Source: Gyrodactylus bullatarudis (taxonomy: Eukaryota; Platyhelminthes; Monogenea; Gyrodactylidea; Gyrodactylidae). From it: DNA of 64,000 bases. The DNA lies in assembly GCA_012064415.1 (NCBI GenBank), contig SSNU01000235.1, positions 124,001-188,000 of the forward strand. The letters are read 5' to 3'. Shown here piece after piece: positions 45,401-57,400 of the stretch. Under the pieces are notes generated by a model that saw only the letters and a program-made list of their open reading frames with translations, was not told the origin of the DNA and did not search any database. Numbering within the stretch: position 1 is the stretch's first letter; every line of letters begins with the position of its first letter. The position numbers and the translations under genes were made by a program.

Positions 45401-48400
45401 CTGTATTAATAATTCAAAAATGTTGAATGGACAATATTTGAGTCCTATTGATATCGGAGATTCTATCCTAGTACCAATTCTAGAAATCGAAAGGCTCAAT
45501 CATATGAGAAAAGCATCATCGGTCATTGATGAGAAAAATGGTTCGTTCAAGATTGTTACCCAGCATCGCGAATTAAAGGGGCTAATGTGTCGTTCAGACT
45601 TGTAAATGCCATTCTGATCGTGCGTGTAAAAATTAAAAAAATAATTTTTTATTTATTAAAAGTAGTTCCTAAGAATACATTGTGTATTCAAAGTGTACAA
45701 AAAGGGCAAAGAGGAATAAATATTAAATATCTCAGACGAATCTAGCTAGCTAAAATTGTCTTAAGACGAATCTAACAGTTCAGACCATACTAGCTCCAAC
45801 ATATACAATTTATAGCTTCTGAGTCTAAAGGACAATTCAGTTATTCTTTTTTTTTTACTCCAAATTTTACGAATTTCTGGTTAAAAAAATATTTGTTTGA
45901 ATTTCGCATTCAGAAAGAAACCGCTCATTAAATAATGGGTTATGAAAACACAAACTTTTCGTTAATGCAAAAAATAATTTCTTATTGGAGATAAATTAGC
46001 ATTTTACAAGTATTTTTAGGATATTTTATTTCCTCTAGGAGCATTATTTATGTAATCCCCTAGGACTAAAACTATAAAAGTATCATATCTTTTTCAAGTT
46101 TTAACAGCGAAATCTCTCTCTTGACATGATTTTCCACATATATCAAATAATACTGACTTGAATATCGTATTATATTTATGGTACATTAAAACCTTTGCAT
46201 TAGTATTATACTAACAGTATATTTATAAAAAAACTGTGGCAAAAGTTTTAAGCCAGTACGAAAACAGTTTATCCCCAAAAAATTCCTATTGAAATAGAAA
46301 ATTTCGAAATTGAAGCCCCGTGGTTTTCAACTAGTCAACGTTAATTTATTGAGACTTATTCTATTCTAATTAACGTTTAAATGCTCTATTTGGTTTGAGC
46401 TCATTTTCTTTTTGGTATCTTCAGTCACTTATATTTAAGATGTTGTTATTCTGACAAACATTTCATTTATGAAACTTGGATTGGAAACATTTTTTGTACC
46501 TACAGAAAGGGGTCTTTCTAGTTTTGTCAAGGCATTTATTCAAATTATTTACTGATATCATACTTGATCTCGAATATATATTTTTTAAATTCTCAACTGA
46601 AACAACATCATCAAAATTCTATAAAGATTCTAATAACTAAAATGCCTTTTTCGGGTTACATGGGCTACCAGGGGTATACTTCCTTCTTAAAAGTGCGCTT
46701 CTCGATACCCACAATGTATAAATACAATCTTGCATCCAGTTAAAGAAAAACAAAGTTCTTTGCATTGATCGAAATAACAACTCGATCAGTTCACCTCTCA
46801 CTCAGCAATAGAAACAGGCTTTCATGTCGTTGTTTTTCTGTTGAAAAGTAAACAAATTAATACTATACTCCAGATGACCTGGTAGAGAAATTCTCTTACT
46901 TTCTCAACATTGAGCGCCGTTCTTTTGTTGGTCAATGTTGTTGCTACATTTCAACTCGCTTGCAAATAATTAAAGATTACTACTATAAATCATACTAGTC
47001 ACAGTATTATTATTGGTTATTATTTTCAGATTCATTCTAAAATCATCCACTAAGAAAGTATACAAAATTTTCTTTCTGAGTTTAGTGTATTTTTCGAGCT
47101 ATCCGACCTAAACCAAAAACTTGACCTACTACCTTATCAATGCCCCTGATTTTTTTTCTTCAATCTTGAGACAACATAAGAATAGATCATTCGACGCAAA
47201 AGTAAATTCTGTACAACTTTTTCTTGTATCTTTTTGGGGTATATTCATCTCCAAAGGTAACAAGAAAGTCTATTATTAAGGGTTCAACATTTATTTTTCT
47301 GAAACTGTATCAAATGAACCTCATCAGTTCACGCAGTTAAAACGATACATGTCATCCTACTTTCTTTGGTAAATAGTGTGTCTCAAATTTACGGACATCT
47401 CATTGCTGTGATGGATGATTAAGGGTGTGATGATAAACTCAACTCCTATCCACATGCATAGAAAAAAAAGATGGAATAGCATTTTATTAGTTATGCTTAG
47501 TAATGCTTTGATCAGGAAATATCTCATTCCATACTGCCTTAACATATAGTAATAAAATATCTGCCTGACCTCTCTTGGAAATTTTTTTTTCCATTAGAAA
47601 ACTTTATTATTCATCAATAAAAAACAATTTCAACAAAAACATGTTAAAGCCATCTTTGCATTCATGTAGTTATTTTTCCCTACTTTGAGTTATCATTTTT
47701 TCTTACTCAGTCGATTTTTCAGTAAATTTTCATGTAAAAGTTTAGTGTTTTAGTTGATAATCAAGGATTTTTAAAACACAATCATGCAAAAAAAGTGGGG
47801 TGCAACAAAATTTGGAGGGCCGGTAGAGTTTGATGGGAGTTTTCGAGTAATTTAAAATTTAGTACGAAAAAAAATTATAAAATTTTATCCCATAGTTTTT
47901 TTACTTCTCAATCAATATTTGTAAAAATATAAATATTTCTTTATGATTTGTAAAAAACATACTAAAGCTAGTTAATATGAAGATGGGAATTTATGATTTT
48001 TAAGAAATTTTCCTTTTTTTCATCAGATTTGAAATCTTGAAGTAGCGCCAAATTCCCATTTTTTAAGTTTGAGTTGAGAAATTTTGCTGATTTCAAAGAG
48101 AAAGAGTGATCAAAAGTTGATTCTTAGGATCACGATTAGACAAATATGCTGAATCTGATTTTGAAACTTGAAATTATATTTTGATCATTTTCCCGACTTG
48201 AAAATCGATGAAATTTCGTTAGTTCAAGATCTGTGAAAAATAACGAATTTTTCCAAAATTTTTTATGGTGATAATCGGTTTTCTTGTTTACATTCCCTTA
48301 CCCGATAAGGTTGAGCTATTCTGAGATATTTTTAATAAGGATTTGTTCGAAATTGGAAAAATATTTAAAAACTCAAAAGTTTCCTCCACCCCCAGAATAT

Positions 48401-51400
48401 TTTCCTTCCAATATTACAGATAGTGAAACAGATTAAACTTATTCTGATGCTTTTGAAATCTCAAAAATGTCTTTTAATAAGCCGAAAAATCGCGAAAATG
48501 CGTACCATTTCACAGATTTTTAAAATTTGAAATATTTTATGTCTTGAAAAAAATTATTTTTTGAGTCCCTGCTTTTAAATAAGCGAAATTTTTGTGATAT
48601 GCCAAAAAGTTTGATGGTTATTATCTGTTAATTGTCATATTAAAATACTCTAAAATTCCACATTTTCCCTTAATCTAGATTTCGGTAATCGCATCTGATA
48701 ATTAACAAATTCTAACAAATGTAATTTAATTTTAGATGGAAAATTCCGAGTTAATTGTAGTCAAGTTGATCCAGTCCTCTCAAATGTTGGCATAAGTCTC
48801 ACTTATAATCATCGAACAGAAGATGTCATGGATGAAATATTCAATACAAATTCTCTAGTTGGCTATGACCCGGAGAGTTATGTTCTGGTCATGGTCTCAG
48901 TCAAGAAAACAAATCCATCTATTCAACAGTGAGTTTAAATATTTTGTATCATTCATGTGAGATTATTTAAAGTTCACTTGGTATTTGACAAGTTGAAAAA
49001 GAAGAAGGCCAGCTGCATTTTCATTATGATGGACAAGGCTTTCATCTTTTAGAATAAAATTCACTCAATAGTAGTTGACTTAGAGTTTTAAAGTATTACA
49101 ATTGAGTCACATATTGACCATATATACACTGTGTTTAGTCAAGATTGCTGGTTAGTAGTATAAAGTCATTATTTCATTCAAAATGATGAAATAGATTATT
49201 CTACATTTCATTCACATATAAGAGAAATTGTACGACCAAAAATAGATGAATGAATAAAGATAATAATGCATATTTGTAGACGTATGAGTAAATATGTAAA
49301 CCCTCTCTTTGCTTGGCTTTGTTTTGTACAAAAATTACTCAATCAATGTTTCCGCACAACCGTCAAGAGATTGTATTTCTGTCCAAGTTTTCTCTCTTTT
49401 ATTCAATCTTCTCAGCATAAATCTCTAGGTAGAGAAAGAAGAGAAAACCTTTTGTATGCGATATGCGTCTCTCTTGGATAGAGTTTATTACATAAGATAA
49501 AATAAAAATATGAGAATGAAGTATTCATGACTAAGACACACAAGCATTGGATGCTTCAGTTATGACGAATTCCTCTAAGCTTTCAATTTCATTCATATTT
49601 ACCAAGAGTTATTGCTTTTTCTGTCTAAATTCGTAGAAAATAATTACAATTACTCAATTTGTTATCTGTTAACCAATTGGATGATAAGAGATTCGGGCCT
49701 GTTTTTCGTTGGTCAATAAATTTCTTGCTGAAACAATAAGGTGAATAGGGTAAAGCTTTATTTTCTTAATAAGAATAATTAAATAAGTCGAATGGGCTTA
49801 AGTATAGTAAACAGACTCAGAGAATTTCTTAAATACTGAAATCTTTGCTTGAGATTATCAAAGAATTGGACAAGTAAGAGAATTCAATTCTTTAAGTCAA
49901 TTTTTCATGACTTTTATTTGATATTTTGTCTTTCATGTAGTTAGTCTGAATACAAATCTACAGACACAAGACAATTTTTTTTATTCAGAAAATATCGATC
50001 GGAAATAGAGTCATCTTTTGATCCAAAAATCAGCCATTCCTCAAATTTTTGCAGATAGTGTTTGGATATTTGAATTCTTGTCTTGCAGAAGTTTACAAGA
50101 AATCAAATCAATATTTTAATACTCAAAATAAAGAATGTTTATACTGATTTTAGGTTAAATTTAAGCTCCAACAACCCAGTTTTAAATTGCATCAATTTAT
50201 GGTTGATATTTTCGAAAGATTCTTTGCTCCTTTGAACTAGGAAACCAAAGCCAATAAATAATTTTTGCAACTTGGCATGGACAAAGGCTGCATATTAACA
50301 TGATAAACGATGTAACTTGTTAAATTCTATCTATCTATCTCTCTGAATGATTCACTCTCTAATTAGAGATGTAAAGTTCTAAAAGTACTGATGAATATTG
50401 AAATAATTTCTTGTCAATATAATGGTATTTAATAATATGTGTATAGCTTTCATTTCTAACAGTCCATAAATAGTCTTGAGATTTATTTATGTAAATTAGG
50501 TTGTATTTTTCAATAATTTATAATTATTATTCATGATAAATCTTATTTTCTAGTGAAAAACTAATTCAGAGTGATGAGTACCCACTAGAGGTGTATGAGA
50601 GTGAATTGAAAAAGTACGGCCTAGAGTACAAGTATGAATTTCGATTGAAGCGTAAACCCCTCATCCTAACACAAAAGAATAGCATAAGCAAAGGAGATTT
50701 GAGGTCGTTGCACAGTTCGATAATTTCCCAAACGCAACCTGTCCACGTTCTACAATCGTTGAATGGAAAAAAGGCCGAATATTCCCTAAACCAAGTTCTT
50801 GAGAGTAATAATGGGCTGACAATTAAAATTGGTTCCTCCTACGATGTTACAAAGATTCCTCCAAATATTTACATTGATAAAGTAAGAATTTTATTCCAAG
50901 GAATGGTTATCGGGTTACGAACAACCGGTACCCTTTTTTGAGCAGCTTATTTGTTGTGTCTCAAAGGTCACGAGTCAAAATGTAGGAGGACCAAGAATAT
51001 TTAAACCTAATTGACATGAAGATGAGAATTTACTATTTTTACAAAAAACTCGATATTTTTCTCCAGATTCACAGAAAAAAAATAACTTTTTGAATTCTAA
51101 AACGGAATGAGCTTATAAGGTGTGGATATTCAAAAAATTTCGAAAATCTGACCAAAATTAGACCAATTTTTTGATTTCGAACATGCACAAAATTCCCACT
51201 TTTTCAACTTTTGAACCCAAAAATATTTTATCGATTTCGACAATTCGAAGCAGTTAAATTCAGTTATTTGGGATCAACATTAAATGAAGAATTCGAATTC
51301 ACCTGCAAAAGTTCCCTGAAGTTCGTCATTACGTGGGAAATCGAACCATTTGAATTTTTCGATGGCAAATTATCCAAAATCTGGGAGTTTAACTTTTTCT

Positions 51401-54400
51401 TGGAAACAGTAAGTTATTCGATATTTCTTTGGCCAAATTCGAGTTTTTTGTCTAATGCTGATCCCGAATATCATTACTTAACTGCTTCGAATTATCGAAA
51501 TCGATAAAAATTTTGGGTTCGAAATATGAAAAAGTGGGAATTTTGTGCATTTTCGATATTCGGCTTAATTTTGGTCAGATTGAATTTTTTCGAATATCTG
51601 CATCTTATAAGCTCATTCCGTTTTAGAATTCAAAAATTATTTTTTCTATTGAATCCAGAGAAAAATAACGAGTTCTTCTTGTAAAACTAGTAAATTTTCA
51701 TCTTCATATCAACTAGCTTTATGTAGTGGTAGTTAAGAAATAAATTTAACGTAAAATAATGAAAAAAAATTTTATTTTATAATTCTATAGATTTACTATA
51801 ATAAGTTTACACATTGCTTGTAACACTAATAGTATTGTCAATCCAAGGTATATTAATAGAATAGAAAAATCATCATATCAAGGTTTTTAAATTTTCAGGG
51901 GCAAAAGTCTTTTGTAAAAACCATCTCAAGTTCCATTCAACGACGTAGAAAACAGATTTTGAACAATTCAAGCTAACTTTTTTTATTATTCTTAGTAAGA
52001 AAAAATATTTTACAGCTTTTACTGTATTATGCTTTAGTCAAGTTAAATTTTATTTAAACGTGTATTATTAAAAGGTTTTAAAAATAATAAACTAATTCCT
52101 CCTCCACCCTAATGTTCCTATAAATCTACTATATATCTGGAATAAATAAAAATATACTTCTGGGTTGCATATAGCCTACAATATAGACCCTCTTACATAC
52201 TAGGACACATATGGATCACATAAGCAGAGTGCATAATTAAGTTTTGTATAAATTAAAAGTTTCCCCTATTAATTTGTTTTATTACATCAATTAGAATTAA
52301 AGAGAGATTAGAAAATAAATCCAGTAAAAGCTTCTTGTAGAGTTATTTATCTGTACAAACAGTTGTAATTTTGTAATGGTTGGGGTCAAAATATATTCAA
52401 ATAACTTTGAATGATCGAGCTATTAAAGAAATAAATGTAAATCGATCAAGCCTTGAATCAAAGAAAAGATATCCTGAAAAAAATTAAATCTGTAATTTCA
52501 GAATGAATATCCGGATATAAGATCAGTTCACTGTTCCATATTGAAAAAGAAAGATTCGAATTATCTTATAATAAGTCCAGCTCTTGATGCTTTCACAAGA
52601 CCACCAGGTCCAGCATATCTTCTCCTCAACGGTCAACGAGTCAATGGTCCAACAGCTTTGAAAAGCGGCGACGAATTAAAACTGGGAAATAATGGTTTAA
52701 CATTCCGATATACAATTAGAGAGAAGACTGTGGAAGAAGAAGATATTGGTAGCCAGTATGCCTTGCAATCAGATGTTCCAGATAGAAATTCTCTAAATAG
52801 CAGAAATCAAGTTGAATATTCTCCCGTTATAGAAGATGATGTAAGTTTATCATTTAATAATGAAAACTTTTGAATTTGATTCGAAAACGTTTTTTTCATC
52901 CCAGACAAGTGTCAATGATAATCTTCCCCTCAAAATGGATGTGCCAATGAAGTTGAGGCGGATAAATGAAGAACCGAGTGTTGATCCTGAAGTACTAATG
53001 ACCATATCCAACTATTTAATTGATCATGGAATTTTAACATGTAAGATAATTGATATAATCTAGAATAGACTAAGTTTTACTTAATTTTCTCTTATTAACC
53101 TTGTCGATGAATTTCTTTTTTAGTTGGAAAATCCCGGCCGAAATTCAAGTTGAGTCTCAGCTATTCCCTCTATCTCTTGGCACGACTTGCCCATCGTCAA
53201 TATTATCCAAAGAACACTCACCATTTGAAAGACGTCATTAACCAGATATCTAGTCAGTTAGCTGGTGTAAGTTTAATTGAGAATTATTAAACCATATAAA
53301 TTGTAAGGCTATTCATCAAGGTATCAAAATTTTCTGAGGATATTTTGGAAACAGATTCGAAAGGAACTCCTTCACTGATTTAATGGTTTAATTTTTCGTT
53401 GATTTTAAGGTTTGAAAGGAATCAAATGTTATTTTTTGTGGATCACAAATAGACAAAAAGACTAAAAATAGTTGTGAAGATTTTAGGAAACCCTCCATTC
53501 ACGTGAGAACGTCTACTTTCTATTTTTCGATCACTTTTACTGCTTCGAAATGGATAAATTAAGATGATCCAAAGTAAGTTCGAAAATTTTTTTTCTTAAA
53601 TCATTCAAGGTGTTCCTTTTGAATCTGTCTTTAAAATATCTAATAGAAATTTTTGATACCTTGGTGGAAAAATGAGGTTTTTGTAAAATTCATCAATAAT
53701 AGCTAATATTATTTGGTTGAATTTATTTACGTTTCTTTAGACTTCACAAAACGTTAGTAAGTCAAATCGAAATGGTGACATTGAACAGATAATCTTCTGG
53801 TTGAGTAACACCTCGGAATTTCTACACATCATAAAAAATGATGAGGATTTACAGTCAATCATGACCAAGGGAACTACTCGAAGCGATCCAGAGGCATATT
53901 CAATACTGACATCAGCGATTGACCAGTTATTCCACACTTTGAAAAATATCACTTTCAGCTCACTGGAACATTTATTCGCTGGATTTCTGTTTACTGGAAA
54001 TAACGATTTCAACGTGAGTGTCTCGATTTTAGTTTTTTTTGTTTTAGAATATTTTTACGCATTGAATACAAATACAATTTGTAAAATATTCATTCACAAC
54101 GTTCGAAATTATGTATTTATCAAGACCGCTCAATGGCAGAACAAAATCAAATTTTTTTACTAATTTTGGTTATTTAATCGAAGAACTTTTGATGATAAAT
54201 TATCACTTATTGAATTTCATATCTTCCATGATGAACCCTTGAAATGACGTGCGAAGAAAATCCCCGTAGAAAATTTTATTCTGCTGTATTAAATTTTTGA
54301 AATCATTGTAGACATACTTGAACATTTTAGGATGACCTGAACGAAGATGAGAATCCCAAAAATCTCCCGGAGCAAATAAGAATTGATCCTGTAGATGTAG

Positions 54401-57400
54401 ATTATTCCCTATGTGACGGGTATTTACAATATCTTCTTCAAGCTTCGTCCTTCCTAATGGCAAAACTTCGCAAGGGAAGCGTCAATCCCTATCTAACGTT
54501 CCAATTATTTGCTCAGCTATTTCATGCAATCAGTGCCTGGGTTTTTAATGCCATTATAGTCCTTGAAAATATCGGAGAGTATACCTGGCTAACTAGAAGT
54601 GGAGCTAAGAAGATTATGAAGCGAGTTGAACGAGTGAAAATGTGGGCAAAACGCCAGGGTCTTGAGGAATCGGCTCAGTGTTATCTTCTCAAATGTACCC
54701 AGGTTAGTTGAATTTGATTTTTGTCGATTAAAGTTCCAATGATGTAACGATTATAAATCTTTTGAAACCGTGTTTATCTCATGAATCTGAAATTCTCAAT
54801 GATTCAATACATTCAAATTTCACTAAGGCTTTGTTCCCCTCACTATGTATCTAAATATATATTTTGTATTACTTGTAAGCATCACAAGTTCAAGTCCAAT
54901 TGATAGAAATTTATCAGATACTAGAAATTTCGTCCCCACCCAAAATGATACAACCTACCTAGTGTATATAAAATTAAAAATCTATTAAAACTGTTCTCGA
55001 TGAATTTGGAGAGTTTATGAATTTCAAGATCGCAGAAAGCCTCAAATATTTCTGGGTTCCGAGTCAGATTAAAAAGATAAAATTAAACATATGTATAATG
55101 AGAAATAAGATTTAGTTAGTTTAGTACAGTTTATATCGTGTTTACACCAAATTTTCTTTCAGTTATTAGTAAAAACCTATTACCTACATAGTTCAAATAA
55201 TGGCTGAATAAAATTTACGACTCATAAAATATTTAGCGCGCAGATTTTAGCATGAATAAAATGCTTAATTAGTTACGCAGTAGGAAACTATGTGCAATAG
55301 GATCAAAATTTTGTGCTGTTTTTAGATCTGTAATTATATTTTCTAAATTGTGTTTGGTTTTTGAGATAAATAGTAAAACCGAATTTGAAAATTTAAAATT
55401 ATTTAAAACAATTAAATTTTGATCTTACAGAAGCTCAAGTAAAACCTCAAATGTTTAACTCAATTAAACTTACAATAGATTTCACACATCCAAAAATCAA
55501 GCTAGAACTTATACTATAGTTACACCCTCATTCGGGATCGTCAGGAAGCCTGCTACTAGATTCGAATTTCTGCCCGGCAAAGAACTCAACCATTTAGTCC
55601 CCCGTTATCTTGTTGTTTTGGGCGACACTCAACCAATAATTAGATAGGAAGTTGAATTTGATTCTAATGATTTTTTATTTTATTAAAAATTTAATTGTTT
55701 GAAATTTGTTTTCAATTTTAAATTCTAAAATTCGGTTTTTTACAATTTATCTCAAAAACCAAACACAATTTAGAAAATATAACTACTGATTTAAAATTTT
55801 TTCTAAAAGTTTCCTTATTTATTTAATTTTACTAGTCTTCTGAAGAAGACATGCTCCATTATTATGTGAAAGTCTACTTCGCATTTTTACGGCTTGAAAA
55901 AAATAAATAAGGATACTCCGGTTCGTTTTATTAAGGGTGAATTATAAACTTGACGTTTCTAAAATAAGTAGAAAAATCGCGCCAACTTAATTATCTTAAA
56001 TATTTTTTTACAAATAATTTTGGTGATAAATTGATATTTTTTCCAAAAATCATAAATTACCAAAATTCACCGAGAATAAAATATTCTCATCTCTCATTTG
56101 TAGACTTGCGAACTTATTCTTGCTGATCGATCAAAGTTGGAGATTCTCTACAAGAAATGTATGTCCTCCTTGTCTCTGAATTCTTTACAAATCGAATGGA
56201 TTCTCGCTCACATTCATGATACTCCACCAATCTCTGAAGACTGGGTCGATATAATCATTGCTGGTGCTAAAGAAGTGAGTAGAAAAAGAAAGAATATTTA
56301 TCAACGAATTATTTTGAAATCAATCCTAACCTTTGTCAGAATTTAGAACATATGTTTCCAAAATTTTGTGTCAAAATTTCCTCAGAAATAATCACATGAA
56401 ACTTGTATCAAAGCCAGCATAGTTTTTCTCTAATTCTTCGCTCTCCTTCTGATAATACTCTGTATTATTTGTTCTAAGGGAAAAACATTCTTACTTTGAA
56501 TAGTCACATTTTAGGGAGATAAAGTGAATTAGCTTTAATAATCTCTCGAGATAACAACAACAACACCTTGATTGGTGTAATCTTTATTTAATGTGTCAAA
56601 AAACAAAGCGTATTTTTACAAATAAAGATGTATTAGAGATTTAGTTTTTTTTATCCGCTCAGTACAACTTGACGAAATTGGGATGCCATTTTTAACTTTA
56701 ATTTTGCAACGACTTCAAAATTTGCAATGAATATTTTTTACGATATTACTATAGAGCGGAGAAAAAATCGCAAAAAAGTGTCCTTCTCTGTTTCATTCAA
56801 TTTCAATGAGTTTATCTATTTGAATTCAAAATCTTGAAAAAGTTCTTTCCACATCCACTACAGCCTATCAAATAATTACATTGTCCAGGACTTGTTTCAT
56901 ATTTTGAATATTATTATTATAGACGGATTGTGTAAATAGCCAGAGACAAAAAAGGGAGAAAATGATTCAACTAATACACCTGAGTAAATGAAAAGGCTGA
57001 CTTAGACACAAAAAAAATTATCTTGGACAAAATTTTCACAACAAACAGTCATCTTGTTATGGTGAAATTAGTTACTCTATAATTTTAATGAAATTGGTAT
57101 AATTTATCTGAATATTTTGTAAAATGTAACTCATTGATTTGAGCAATAATGATTTTTTTCTTTTCATTTAATTGTGTGTTATAAATTCTCACCAGCAGAG
57201 TTTACACTCATCAAAATAAATATTTGTAATGAGATAGTGAGATCAATTCTGGACAACACTTTGAAATGTGATTATTAATAATCACGTCATCGTGGTAGAA
57301 TTTTTCTTTCAAATTCATTCTCTTAGAAACAAATTACACACTACATTAAATGATTTTCAATAACATTTGCCTTTCATTGAACAGAGATATTTAGAGGAAA

